Origin: Chitinophagaceae bacterium
GTDB lineage: Bacteria > Bacteroidota > Bacteroidia > Chitinophagales > Chitinophagaceae
Length of the DNA: 64,000 bases
Reading direction: 5' to 3'
NCBI GenBank assembly: GCA_022843585.1
Contig: JALHNJ010000009.1
Coordinates: forward strand, 123,396-187,395
Positions 26,721 to 35,499 of the stretch are shown in pieces. Both the position numbers and the translations under genes were made by a program. Positions within the stretch are counted from its first letter, which is position 1; the number at the start of each line of letters is the position of its first letter. The notes below the pieces were generated by a model. The model did no database searches. It worked only from the letters and a program-made list of their open reading frames with translations, and had not been told where the DNA came from.

Positions 26721-27512
26721 ATGTTCGGACTATTTTCAAAAAAAGAAAACCCTGATTGTCCCATAGACCCAGCAATGCGTCTCTGGATGGAAAATTCCTT
26801 TCTTTGGCTAGCAACGCAATTTGGGCATGATAACATTGCTACTAAACCAATGCTGCTTCCAACACCCCAACATTTTCCAATTACTTACAATGGCTCACAA
26901 GAATCTTTACTAAAGACAGCAGAAATTGTTGCTACACAAATGGAGATTGATATCAATGAAATAAAAATTGATACTTACGACCAAAACATCCAGGAGTTTA
27001 GCGGAGACTTTGGACATAGAATTTGGACCGAGGTTGACAAAGACAGCGATGAAAAGCTCTCCGCAGGTTTATATTTTGGTAAAAATGAAGAAGGCAAATA
27101 CGAAATACTAATTGAGAAAAAGAGCCTGAATGACCCGGAGAATTTAGTTGCAACACTTGCCCATGAATTTTCGCATATAAAAATTTTGGGTGAAAAAAGA
27201 CTTGACTTTAATGATGAAGAACTTACAGACCTAACTCCCGTTGTTTTTGGCTTAGGTATTTTTAATGCCAATTCTGCTTTTAAAGAGCATAGATCATTTG
27301 ACAGCTATAGCCACAACAGCCTTGGCTATTTAAAACAAAGAGAATGGGGATATGCTTTAGCTCTTTATTCATTTTTTAGAGAAGAAGAAAATCCTGATTG
27401 GTTAAAATATTTAGCTCCTAACATAAAATCAGATTTTAAAAAAAGTATGGATTTTATAAATGCCAATATTGATAAAGTTTTTATAGAGGAATACAAAGGT
27501 GGTCAAACCTGA
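26721..27512 (+). CDS. Putative zinc metallopeptidase-like protein (HEFSH motif)
   Basis: The 263-residue protein has no signal peptide. A HEXXH zinc motif (LAHEFSHIKILGE) sits near residue 145-150. Downstream, the segment TDLTPVVFGLGIFNANSAF could supply the third ligand (Asp), as in some gluzincin/aspzincin-like cores. The rest is charged and helical. The motif and context suggest a cytoplasmic metallohydrolase, but I do not recognise a characterised family. Its base composition is a little richer in A than its neighbours, and it has no obvious operon partner. Confidence 0.6.
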   Translation: MFGLFSKKENPDCPIDPAMRLWMENSFLWLATQFGHDNIATKPMLLPTPQHFPITYNGSQESLLKTAEIVATQMEIDINEIKIDTYDQNIQEFSGDFGHRIWTEVDKDSDEKLSAGLYFGKNEEGKYEILIEKKSLNDPENLVATLAHEFSHIKILGEKRLDFNDEELTDLTPVVFGLGIFNANSAFKEHRSFDSYSHNSLGYLKQREWGYALALYSFFREEENPDWLKYLAPNIKSDFKKSMDFINANIDKVFIEEYKGGQT

Positions 27513-27598
27513 TCGTTTATTTTTTCGAATCCCTATTTTTATCTTGTCAAACCCTCCCCAAATAAATTCCTACCTTCACAACTCCAAATCATCCAGCT

Positions 27599-28063
27599 AT
27601 GAAAAATTATATATTGATTCTTTTAGCCTGTTCAGTATTTGTTGCCTGTAATAATAAAGCAGATCAACCAGATGCGGAAGAGGATTCCACAACCATTTCC
27701 CCATATACATTTAGCTGGCAAGCCACATTAAATGATTCCACCGGTAAGCTGGAATTAACGAAGCAAGAAATGATAGGACCAGATTCCTTATCACCACAAG
27801 CAGTAGTTGATTTTTTGAACAACAGCAATCCTAATATTTCGCTTACACTTCTTAAAACTTCCGGCGATACTATATTTATAAAAATTCCGGAGGCCACTTA
27901 TCTAACGCAGCAAATGGGCTCTACCGGGCCTACCATGTATTTTGCTTCGGTGGTTTATAATCTTACAGAAATACCGGGTATCCGCTTTGCCCATTTTGAT
28001 TTTGAAGAAGGCGATCATGCACAGCCGGGAACTTTTACGAGAGAAAGTTTTAAAGAAGAATAA
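27599..28063 (+). CDS. Lipoprotein of unknown function (154 aa)
   Basis: A lipoprotein signal with lipobox VFVAC (Cys17) is followed by an acidic linker and a compact domain with SFSWQATLNDSTGKLEL-type strands and a repeated PEATYLTQQMGSTGPTMYFASVVYNLTEIPG segment. The strong GSTGP motif looks conserved, but I do not recognise the family. It is predicted to be anchored in the periplasm or outer membrane. The gene is followed by a REP-like repeat and is convergent with the cytochrome gene. Confidence 0.7.
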   Translation: MKNYILILLACSVFVACNNKADQPDAEEDSTTISPYTFSWQATLNDSTGKLELTKQEMIGPDSLSPQAVVDFLNNSNPNISLTLLKTSGDTIFIKIPEATYLTQQMGSTGPTMYFASVVYNLTEIPGIRFAHFDFEEGDHAQPGTFTRESFKEE

Positions 28064-28067
28064 AAAA

Positions 28068-28138
28068 TCTCACAAAGACGCAATGGCGCAAATAATATTT
28101 TAGCGATTCTGCTTTTGCAACTTAGCGTCTTTGCGAGA
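28068..28138. repeat. REP-like intergenic inverted repeat (AAAGACGC type)
   Basis: 14-bp arms at 28068-28081 and 28125-28138 match at 13 of 14 positions (core CAAAGACGC / GCGTCTTTG). It lies between convergent genes and probably acts as a shared 3' end. It has the same layout as the element at 463-532. Confidence 0.7.
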
Positions 28139-28144
28139 AAAAAT

Positions 28145-29098
28145 TTACTTCGGATATTTTTCTACTTTATTGGTAATTGGTTTCACAGTTCGCAGGTACG
28201 CATACACCGCTTTCAATTCTTCTTCCCCCATTTTAGCATACATCGCCCAAGGCATGATGGTGTTCGTTCTTCCCGGATTTTTATTCACCATCTCATCAGA
28301 CCCATTGTTTTTAAATCTTGCTAAAAACATTTCTTCTGTCCAGGTGCCAATACCGGTTGCAGAATCGGGTGTTATGTTAGCCACTCCAACTTTAAACATT
28401 GGTAAGTCAAATACAAAACCTCCGGCAAAAACTTTTGAAAAGTCTGGCCCCTGCGGACCCATCGGCGTATGGCATTCCGAACACACTGCTGCATTTACAA
28501 TGTATTCGCCATACTTTATTTTATCCGCTTTGTCAGGTATGGTATTATTATCCAGGTTAACCACTGGCAATGGCCCCAGCATACTCATTGGTATTTCCAA
28601 CTTTCGGGGAGGAGTGGTACGTTCGATTGGTTTTAATGAACGGATATATGCAACAATGGCAAGAATATCATCTTTTGCCATCTTGCTGTAATGCTGGTAA
28701 GGCATTATGGGGAAAAGTGTGTCACCTTTCTTATTAACGCCTCCGGTAATGGCCCTGATTATTTCTTCATCAGTCCAATCTTTTAATGCAAAGGGTGTAA
28801 TGTTAGGTGGCGTTACTTCACCGGGAACTCCTTCCGATTTTCCAAATGGAAAACCAGAACCTCCCCCTTCTGTACCCGGTACAATAGGCATTGAGAACTT
28901 ACCCGTATCTCTTACACTATGACAGTCCATACACTGTGTAACATAATGCGCCAGGTAATGGCCTCTGTCAACTAATTGTTTTAGGGAATCCGAACCGCCG
29001 GAAGCCGGCTTGTCTGCATTATTATTATTACATGCAGAAAAATAAACAGCAGCAATGGTTACAATAAACAACACTGCCACTACAAGAATCTTTTTCAT
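28145..29098 (-). CDS. Diheme c-type cytochrome lipoprotein
   Basis: The 317-residue protein has an N-terminal hydrophobic segment ending in FSAC (Cys23), consistent with a lipoprotein. There are two heme-binding motifs, CMDCH (56-60) and CSECH (206-210), with candidate axial Met residues in IMPYQHYSKM and IMPWAMYAKM. The two cytochrome c folds are in tandem. Such proteins carry electrons in the periplasm, often next to quinol-oxidising complexes or dehydrogenases; no such partner is encoded nearby. It appears monocistronic and convergent with the preceding lipoprotein gene. Confidence 0.9.
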   Translation of the reverse strand: MKKILVVAVLFIVTIAAVYFSACNNNNADKPASGGSDSLKQLVDRGHYLAHYVTQCMDCHSVRDTGKFSMPIVPGTEGGGSGFPFGKSEGVPGEVTPPNITPFALKDWTDEEIIRAITGGVNKKGDTLFPIMPYQHYSKMAKDDILAIVAYIRSLKPIERTTPPRKLEIPMSMLGPLPVVNLDNNTIPDKADKIKYGEYIVNAAVCSECHTPMGPQGPDFSKVFAGGFVFDLPMFKVGVANITPDSATGIGTWTEEMFLARFKNNGSDEMVNKNPGRTNTIMPWAMYAKMGEEELKAVYAYLRTVKPITNKVEKYPK

Positions 29099-29204
29099 GT
29101 TGGTTTGCAGTTTAGATGGTTAAAGGTTGGTCTGCAAAAGGTAAAAAAGTTTCTCGGAAACCGGGCAATAAAATTTGGCCCGAAAATATAGAAGTGAAAA
29201 TCAT

Positions 29205-30413
29205 TTATTTAAGCACATAGCCCACACTAAGCGTTAGCGGAACTTTTACCCCATTGTTGTCCGGAAAAATATTTCCATTGGAGAAATGGCCGATACGAAT
29301 ACCGGTTTGCAGGTTTTTATTTTTACCGCTAAATATATTCAAGCCCATCTGGTCATGAAACGTAAAATGTCTTCCCGTCTTTTCATCATCAATTAAAGTT
29401 CTTGAAATGTACGTGGGTCCTGCCACCGAGTATTCAAAATATAGGTCCGTTTTTTTAGAACGGAAGGCAGCGAACTTCAACACCGGGTAAATAGAAAAAG
29501 TATAAAATCCTTCTTTATTGTCTTCGCTTTTCCAATAACCTGCAGTGGTGCCAATATCCAAAGCAAATACTTTTCTTGCATGAAAAACATTGCGTTGGTA
29601 GTTTACAGACACACCGGACCGTACATGAGCATCTCCACCCCAGAAGAAGGGTAGTTTTGCAGAAAATAAATCGTTTACTCCATAGCCCAATGCGTTACTC
29701 GTATACGCAACGTTAATAAAATGTTTGGGGAAATAGTAGCCGCTTTCAATAACACTTGCTACTTTTTCTTTTGATAATTCTCTTAGGTGATAATTAAACC
29801 CGGCTGAGAAAAAAGTTGTTTGTGGTTGCTTTACTTTTCCATGTGCCGGTGAAAGTGTTGCACCCAGCAATAAGTCCCATTTACGATTTAAATGATATTG
29901 TAAGCCTGCACCAAATAATCCGGTAGCATAAACGGCACTTTTTACGGCAGGCACATCATTTATATAAATACCTTTTCTTGTTACTATCCCCAGTCCGCCT
30001 TCTGCATACAGGGAAAGTTTTTTATGCAGTGGAATATTTCCTACCAATGTAAGTCCACCCACATTCATCCAAACCGTACGAATGGCCTCATCATCATTAA
30101 TACTTTTATAGCCCACCCAATTAACAGGCCGCATATAGGTAATTTGTGCGGCAATATATTTATTGAATTGATAACCATACAAAACAAGGCGTGGCGCAAT
30201 ATGCGGAACAGTTACTGACTCAGCCGTAAAACCCGGTTCCAATTGTGCAAATGAAAAAGGATAGTTGATATAGCCAAGGCTAACTCCGAAGTAAGCATTT
30301 TTTAACCCCGCGGGGTACTGAATTCTTCGTTCCCCAACTTGGGCAATAACCGATACGTTTCCAAAAGGAAATAACATTGCTATTAACAAATAGCAACAAA
30401 GCTTCGTTCTCAT
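29205..30413 (-). CDS. Outer-membrane protein: N-terminal beta-barrel plus PagL-type lipid A deacylase domain
   Basis: The 402 residues start with a signal peptide ending VIAQ. Residues about 38-215 form an OmpA-like barrel (alternating aromatic strands, GVSLGYINYPF, GLGIVTRKGIYI). Residues about 225-402 resemble PagL/acyloxyacyl hydrolase, with FTFHDQMGLNIF and the active-site-like HFSNGNIFPDNNGV (His and Ser of the catalytic set). PagL removes the 3-O acyl chain of lipid A in the outer leaflet. Two barrels in one polypeptide would be unusual. It is 14 bp downstream of nagA on the same strand. Confidence 0.75.
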   Translation of the reverse strand: MRTKLCCYLLIAMLFPFGNVSVIAQVGERRIQYPAGLKNAYFGVSLGYINYPFSFAQLEPGFTAESVTVPHIAPRLVLYGYQFNKYIAAQITYMRPVNWVGYKSINDDEAIRTVWMNVGGLTLVGNIPLHKKLSLYAEGGLGIVTRKGIYINDVPAVKSAVYATGLFGAGLQYHLNRKWDLLLGATLSPAHGKVKQPQTTFFSAGFNYHLRELSKEKVASVIESGYYFPKHFINVAYTSNALGYGVNDLFSAKLPFFWGGDAHVRSGVSVNYQRNVFHARKVFALDIGTTAGYWKSEDNKEGFYTFSIYPVLKFAAFRSKKTDLYFEYSVAGPTYISRTLIDDEKTGRHFTFHDQMGLNIFSGKNKNLQTGIRIGHFSNGNIFPDNNGVKVPLTLSVGYVLK

Positions 30414-30427
30414 AGGTATTTATTATT

Positions 30428-31525
30428 TCAAAGTAGTTGTACGGCTTCCATATTTTTATTCATTACTATTACCTTACTGCTATATCCTTTTTCTATTCTT
30501 CCATATTCATGTAGTCCAAATAGTTTTGCCGGATACAAGCTGCACATTCGCAGTGCTTCCCCTAATTCAATGCTTGTGAAATTGACCAGGTTCTGTACTG
30601 CCATTGCCATTGTTAATGCAGAGCCGCTTAATATATTATTTGCTTCATATTTATTGCCCACTTGTTGATGCTGATAATCTCCTTGCTTGGTTACTGTTAC
30701 CGCATCTGTAATTACAAATAGTCTTTCTTTCATTACCTGCTTTGCAATTCGTATTGCTGCATAGTCAACATGGTAGCCATCGGGAATAATACTTGCCATT
30801 ACCATATCATCGTCCATAGTTGCCCCTACTAATCCCGGTTGGCGATGTTGCAACGGGCTCATGGCGTTATATAAATGGGTAACCATTGTAATGCCATTGG
30901 CAAAACTTTTCTTTGCTTCTTCGTATGTTGCATTACTATGCCCTGCGGAAATAAAAATGTTGTGCGAAAGGATTAAATCAATTACTTCTTTACTACAAAT
31001 TTCAGGCGCAAGGGTTATCATCCGGATAACTCCCTTTCCATAGTTTAATATCTCTTCTACTTCCTGTATCGTGGGCGGGTGAATTAAGGATTCGATATGT
31101 GCCCCCCTCTTTGTTGAATTGATCCAGGGTCCTTCAAAATGCAAACCAAGAATACCTTTACCATTGTTTTTCCAATATTCCCGTACTGCATCGATACAGT
31201 TATAAAATACCTCGTAAGTATTAGTGGCTACTGTTGGTAAAGAAAATACCGAGCCACCTTTTGCACCGTGTTCCTGCAATATTTGTAAAGAGGAAGGTTC
31301 AGGATGGGCAGAGAATAATTTTCCTCCGGCCCCGTAAATCTGTAAATCGATAAATGCCGGCGCTAAAAAACAGTTATGAAATTCTTCGGTCTTTTGTTCA
31401 GTGCTTAATAAAGAAACAGGAACTATTTCTTTTATTGTATCATTCTCAACTATCACAGCATGATTCTGTAGCCAGGTTTCTCCTGTAAAAACTCTATCGG
31501 CTATATATACTCTAATACTTGACAA
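30428..31525 (-). CDS. nagA: N-acetylglucosamine-6-phosphate deacetylase
   Basis: This 365-residue protein matches the NagA pattern: APAFIDLQIYGAGG at the entry of the barrel (a Q.Y in place of HxH, as in the E. coli-type enzyme), LGLHFEGPW with the metal-ligand Glu, SAGHSNA and THLYNAMSPL with metal-ligand His residues, and the catalytic Asp in VITDAV. It deacetylates GlcNAc-6-P to GlcN-6-P in the cytoplasm, feeding recycled or imported GlcNAc to glycolysis or cell-wall synthesis. Neighbours on the same strand are a small secreted protein upstream and the PagL-type protein downstream. Confidence 0.9.
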   Translation of the reverse strand: MSSIRVYIADRVFTGETWLQNHAVIVENDTIKEIVPVSLLSTEQKTEEFHNCFLAPAFIDLQIYGAGGKLFSAHPEPSSLQILQEHGAKGGSVFSLPTVATNTYEVFYNCIDAVREYWKNNGKGILGLHFEGPWINSTKRGAHIESLIHPPTIQEVEEILNYGKGVIRMITLAPEICSKEVIDLILSHNIFISAGHSNATYEEAKKSFANGITMVTHLYNAMSPLQHRQPGLVGATMDDDMVMASIIPDGYHVDYAAIRIAKQVMKERLFVITDAVTVTKQGDYQHQQVGNKYEANNILSGSALTMAMAVQNLVNFTSIELGEALRMCSLYPAKLFGLHEYGRIEKGYSSKVIVMNKNMEAVQLL

Positions 31526-31554
31526 CAGGGCTGAAAGATAGGTGATTTTGGTCT

Positions 31555-32106
31555 TTATCGTAACCCAAAATCTTTACTATTGATTGTAAGAATAAAAGGT
31601 TGAACAGATTGTAAAATTACTTCTGTTGCCCCGGTGTTTATTGCCCTATTATACTGATGCAGGTCTATACGCCGGGATGGCGGTACCGGAATATAGCTAT
31701 ATCCTGTTGAAGACGCAGCGTCGTTATACCGCACAAATAAATCGGTTGGCTCATCTTCCCTGCTGTATGCACAATAATTAAATTTTACCAGGTAGTGGTT
31801 TTTGGCAAAATGATAGGCAGTATCATAACGATAACTATTAGGGTCATTCTCACCCATTCCATCGATTCGGATTTTTAAAAAATCATCGTAATATAAAACC
31901 CTGCATAAGTCGTAAATATCTGCTCCCTTTGATGTGTCCAGTATTAATTTCTTATTTACATCTACCAGTACCGGGTCTAATTTCCTCATCTCCTCCTTAC
32001 CGGCATCTGTTTTAATCAGTATCATGCCATCGCAATCCCATGGGCAATGTTGTGCCGATAAAGCAAAAGAGATTATTAGTAATGAAAATAAAAAGAAGTA
32101 ACGCAT
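31555..32106 (-). CDS. Secreted hypothetical protein (183 aa)
   Basis: A clear signal peptide (MRYFFLFSLLIISFALSAQ) is followed by a mature domain with two Cys-containing segments (HCPWDCDGMILI near the start and KFNYCAYSRED), so disulfides are possible. A C-terminal run of strands (PFILTINSKDFGL) follows. I do not recognise a family and see no catalytic motif. The gene ends 29 bp before nagA on the same strand, so it may head the nagA transcript. It is predicted to be periplasmic. Confidence 0.65.
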   Translation of the reverse strand: MRYFFLFSLLIISFALSAQHCPWDCDGMILIKTDAGKEEMRKLDPVLVDVNKKLILDTSKGADIYDLCRVLYYDDFLKIRIDGMGENDPNSYRYDTAYHFAKNHYLVKFNYCAYSREDEPTDLFVRYNDAASSTGYSYIPVPPSRRIDLHQYNRAINTGATEVILQSVQPFILTINSKDFGLR

Positions 32107-32162
32107 AACTATACTAAAGTTAGTAGAGCTTTTGGAGTAAAGCCTACCTTATTCCGGGTATT

Positions 32163-32852
32163 TTATCCAGCCACAAAGCGATAACCAATTCCTTTAATAG
32201 TTATTATTTCCAGCGAAGGATCATCTTTTAAATAGCCCCGGAGCTTGGTGATATAAACATCCAGGTTGCGGCTATTAAAGAATGAATCATTTCCCCAAAG
32301 CAAGTTGAGAATATCCTTACGGTCAATAATTTTCTCCCGGTTTTCGTAAAGCAATTTCAATAGCTCACTTTCACGATAAGAAAGCTTCTTCTCTTCTTTA
32401 CCATTGCTCAATACCTGCCTGTTCATTTGAAAATTATACCGGCCCATGATGGCTGTTCCGTTGTTGGGCCTGGGTAATCCTTCTTGTTTATTCCGCAATA
32501 AGTTTTGAATCCGTACGATCAATTCTTCCATACTAAAAGGTTTCCGGATATAATCATTACCACCTGCCGAAAACCCTTTTACCACATCTTCTGTTTGAAC
32601 TTTGGCAGTCAAAAAAATTATCGGCACTTCTTCATCCAGTTCTCGTATTTCATCAGCAATTGTAAATCCATCTTTATTTGGCAGCATCACATCCAGCACA
32701 CAGATATCTGGTTTTGATTTTTTAAATAATTCTGTTGCCTTTGCGCCATCGCTTTCCATCACCACTTCATAGTTGCGGCTTTCCAGGCTTTCCTTAACGA
32801 TCTTGCCAAGAAAGAGTTCATCTTCTACATATAAAACTTTGATAGAGCTCAT
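32163..32852 (-). CDS. OmpR/PhoB-family response regulator
   Basis: The 229 residues contain a receiver domain (about 4-120) with Asp54 in VLDVMLPN, T82 and Lys104, and a winged-helix Trans_reg_C domain (about 132-229) ending IITIKGIGYRFVAG. The gene overlaps the kinase stop by 4 nt (ATGA, 32849-32852), so the pair is co-translated. Winged-helix regulators of this kind bind tandem direct repeats; three TTAACCT repeats in helical phase lie upstream of the kinase at 34391-34428 and are the likely sites. Confidence 0.94.
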   Translation of the reverse strand: MSSIKVLYVEDELFLGKIVKESLESRNYEVVMESDGAKATELFKKSKPDICVLDVMLPNKDGFTIADEIRELDEEVPIIFLTAKVQTEDVVKGFSAGGNDYIRKPFSMEELIVRIQNLLRNKQEGLPRPNNGTAIMGRYNFQMNRQVLSNGKEEKKLSYRESELLKLLYENREKIIDRKDILNLLWGNDSFFNSRNLDVYITKLRGYLKDDPSLEIITIKGIGYRFVAG

Positions 32853-34336
32853 GCTGGTTTCTTTGGTAGTGTGAAAGTGAATGAAGTGCCAATGCCGGGT
32901 TGGCTTTCTACTGCAATAGTTCCCTTATGTTGTTCAATCACTCTTGCTACATAGCTTAATCCCAACCCATATCCTTTTGCATTATGTGTATCGCCATGCG
33001 GCACCCGGAAAAATTTTTCAAATATTTTTTCTTTGTATTCTGCATCAATACCAATTCCATTGTCGGTGACCGTCAATGCGATGGCATTTTCTTTTTCTGT
33101 TAAACTGATTTGTACCGACAAATTTTCTTTGCTGTATTTAAGTGCATTATCAAGCAAGTTGAACACTACGCTAAGCAGGTGTAATCTATCAGCCTGTAAA
33201 ACAAGATTGCCCTCGTTATCAACTGTTATGCTGGCATTATTTTTTTCAAATTGCAATTTTAATGAGCCTACTACTTCATCCACCACCTCTTTCAAATCAA
33301 CTGTTTCATATTTCAGCTCCACTTCCTTTTTCTCGAACATAGATAGCTTGAGCACTTTATCTACCAACAAGCTCAATCGTTGTAACTCATTTTGAGAAAT
33401 ATCAAGATACTCCCTGGTACGTTTCGGGTCATCGATCGCATTAAAATTTTTCAATGCTTCGATAGCAACCCCAACAGTAGCAATTGGAGTTTTTAATTCA
33501 TGCGTAATATTGCTGATAAATTCATTTTTCAACGCTGCTAATCGTTGTTGGCGCAACAGGTTTCGATATAATAAAACAAATGAGAGAATTGTAATGCCGA
33601 GCAAGAGTACAGAAAAAAGTATCGGCTGTGTTATTTGCCGGAATAAATAAGGAACTGTATTTCCCAGGTTAAGTTGAAAAGAGACCGGTTTTGCAAAACC
33701 AACTACTACTTCATTTAAGGGTTGTGGATTATCCAGATCGGGATTATCATTTTTGCTGATTGAAAAAGGAATGCTTAGCTTTTGCTCTTTCAATGCTACT
33801 TTATAAGCAGAATCAACTTCTACAATGCGTAATGAATCCTGCAATGAATCTACGCCGTAAAGCATATTGAAAATATAGCTTCCTCCTTGTGACCGTCCGA
33901 TAATATGTTGTTCCACTTTTACCGGCTCTCCATTTCGTGTTACACTATTGGATTCACTCATTGAAATAACAACCCCTGGCTTTCCGTTCTTGATTGTTTT
34001 CAGCGAATCGTTTAACTTATTGCGGATAATGTTGATCGAGGAGATCATTTCTGGCCGGGGACGAATGTTTACATTCATGTGTCGCTGGCCATCCTTATTC
34101 ATAATAATTTTTACTTTGCCGTCACTACCACTATCCTGTTTATTCCAAACTATTTCACCCAAATTCAATTTTGCTGTTTGCAGTTGCAAAATGGCTTCTC
34201 TGAAAGTGGCTTCTGTTTTTATCGCTAAGGATCTTTTCTCCCGGGTATAGTTTTGCTTTAACCAGTACAACTGGAAACCGGTGATACCGATAATGGCCAC
34301 CCCCATTAATAATGCTAACCAACGGAGTCTGTTCAT
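32849..34336 (-). CDS. Sensor histidine kinase (HisKA/HATPase, two membrane helices)
   Basis: The protein is 495 residues. A membrane helix (about 7-26) is followed by a periplasmic sensor of about 210 residues without a known domain, a second helix (about 237-258), a HisKA box with His279 in NITHELKTP, and a HATPase domain (N-box NLLDNALKY, G-boxes DNGIGI and GYGLGLSY). No HAMP domain is visible between the helix and the H-box, a common Bacteroidota variant. It is divergent from a GLPGLI gene across 263 bp that contains phased direct repeats. Confidence 0.93.
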   Translation of the reverse strand: MNRLRWLALLMGVAIIGITGFQLYWLKQNYTREKRSLAIKTEATFREAILQLQTAKLNLGEIVWNKQDSGSDGKVKIIMNKDGQRHMNVNIRPRPEMISSINIIRNKLNDSLKTIKNGKPGVVISMSESNSVTRNGEPVKVEQHIIGRSQGGSYIFNMLYGVDSLQDSLRIVEVDSAYKVALKEQKLSIPFSISKNDNPDLDNPQPLNEVVVGFAKPVSFQLNLGNTVPYLFRQITQPILFSVLLLGITILSFVLLYRNLLRQQRLAALKNEFISNITHELKTPIATVGVAIEALKNFNAIDDPKRTREYLDISQNELQRLSLLVDKVLKLSMFEKKEVELKYETVDLKEVVDEVVGSLKLQFEKNNASITVDNEGNLVLQADRLHLLSVVFNLLDNALKYSKENLSVQISLTEKENAIALTVTDNGIGIDAEYKEKIFEKFFRVPHGDTHNAKGYGLGLSYVARVIEQHKGTIAVESQPGIGTSFTFTLPKKPA

Positions 34337-34390
34337 GCAAATAAATTCCGGAACAAATGTAATTTATTGCTGGCAGCTATTTCGGGGGCA

Positions 34391-34428
34391 TTAACCTTTA
34401 TTAACCTTAATGATAGGTGGGTTAACCT
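34391..34428. promoter_or_regulatory. Three phased TTAACCT direct repeats, candidate OmpR-type operator
   Basis: TTAACCT occurs at 34391-34397, 34401-34407 and 34422-34428. The starts are 10 and 21 bp apart, so all three face the same side of the helix. They sit 55-92 bp upstream of the kinase start, in the region shared with the divergent GLPGLI gene. Confidence 0.6.
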
Positions 34429-34468
34429 GTTGAGAAAGATTGGACGCATAGTTTTGGTAAATCAAGTT

Positions 34469-34500
34469 CTGTGTTTAGTGTTTGTAGTCTTTAGTCTGGA
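34469..34500. repeat. Degenerate GTnTTTAGT word-like repeat
   Basis: Imperfect units of TGTTTAGTGTTTGTAGTC and TTTAGTCTGGA type lie in the kinase/GLPGLI intergenic region. They are low-complexity intergenic filler, similar to 26267-26291. Confidence 0.35.
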
Positions 34501-34599
34501 GCCAGCTCCGATGATGAGGGCACTTTGATAAAATTCAGAATGATGAGGATGTACTAAATAGCGATTATATATTCAACTATTTAAAATAAAATTATAACG

Positions 34600-35412
34600 A
34601 TGAAAAAAATACTGATTGCTGGTTGTGCTTTTTTGTTAACTGGTTTACTACAGGCACAACAAAAACAAGGTACTGTTACTTATGAAAGAGTTTCGCAGAT
34701 GCAAATCAGCTTCGGCGGTAATATGCCGGCTGGCATGGAAAGTCAAATACCAAAAACCCGGAAAGATGTATTTGTATTGAGTTTTGGTAACAATCAATCG
34801 TTATGGAAAGCGGCAGAAGAAGAGACCAACGAAACAACAGATATAAGCGGCGGCGAAGGTGGTAGTATGCAAATACGAATGGTAATGGCAGGCTCCAACG
34901 ATGTGTTATTCAATAATTTTGAAACCGGCAAACGGGTGGAGAAAAGAGAAGTGATGGATAAATCGTTTATCATTGATGATAGCATCAAATCATTAAAATG
35001 GAAAATGACGGGAGAAACAAAAACAATTTTGAATTTACCCTGTATGAAAGCTACCACATCGAACATCCGTACCAGAACGATGACAAATATGGATAATGGA
35101 AAATTAGAACGTAAAGAAGTTACTGATACGGTAGCAATTGTTGCATGGTTTACTACCAGTATTCCTGTTTCTGCAGGGCCAGCAGAATACCAGGGACAAC
35201 TACCCGGATTGATTTTAGAAATGGATATTAAAGATGGCACCCAGGTTTTTAAAGCTACCAGCATTTCTGAAAAAGTAGATATGGCGGCTATTAAAGAACC
35301 TACCGGAAAAAAACGCTATACACAAGAAGAGTTTAAAAAAGAAAGAGAGAAAATGATGGCGGAAATGAATAGGAATAATGGCGGTGGCAACCGGCAGATA
35401 CGAATTAATTAA
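34600..35412 (+). CDS. GLPGLI family protein, exported
   Basis: This 270-residue protein has a signal peptide ending LLQAQ. It contains the family-defining motif as GQLPGLILEMDI (about 204-215), preceded by the AWFTTSIPVSAGP segment that normally comes before it. The C-terminus is a charged, Asn/Gly-rich tail (NRNNGGGNRQ). GLPGLI proteins are Bacteroidota-specific, periplasmic, and of unknown function, often near TonB-dependent systems or two-component systems. Here the gene is divergent from a kinase-regulator pair and is a likely target. Confidence 0.9.
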   Translation: MKKILIAGCAFLLTGLLQAQQKQGTVTYERVSQMQISFGGNMPAGMESQIPKTRKDVFVLSFGNNQSLWKAAEEETNETTDISGGEGGSMQIRMVMAGSNDVLFNNFETGKRVEKREVMDKSFIIDDSIKSLKWKMTGETKTILNLPCMKATTSNIRTRTMTNMDNGKLERKEVTDTVAIVAWFTTSIPVSAGPAEYQGQLPGLILEMDIKDGTQVFKATSISEKVDMAAIKEPTGKKRYTQEEFKKEREKMMAEMNRNNGGGNRQIRIN

Positions 35413-35430
35413 GTTTTACTAATAAGTAAA

Positions 35431-35464
35431 AAAAAAACCTTTGTTGTATAACAAAGGTTTTTTT
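35431..35464 (+). terminator. Rho-independent terminator
   Basis: A perfect 10-bp stem AACCTTTGTT/AACAAAGGTT with 4-nt loop is flanked by an A-run and a T-run, just after the GLPGLI gene. Confidence 0.92.
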
Positions 35465-35487
35465 ATTGCCATACATCAGGCAATTTT

Positions 35488-35495
35488 TATCTTTA
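35488..35495 (+). promoter_or_regulatory. Candidate -7 promoter box (TATCTTTA) 4 nt before the start codon
   Basis: TATCTTTA matches TAnnTTTG except for the last base and ends 4 nt before ATG 35500. It is placed right after the upstream terminator, where a promoter is needed. Confidence 0.4.
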
Positions 35496-35499
35496 AGCA

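Noticed and set aside
30413..30420. TAGGTATT half-site before the PagL-type gene
   Set aside because: No opposite arm with the 4-nt spacing is present, so it is not counted as a third copy of the palindrome.
34794..35264. Antisense 156-aa frame inside the GLPGLI gene
   Set aside because: It lies fully within a gene with a clear signal peptide and family motif, and has no own promoter or motif.
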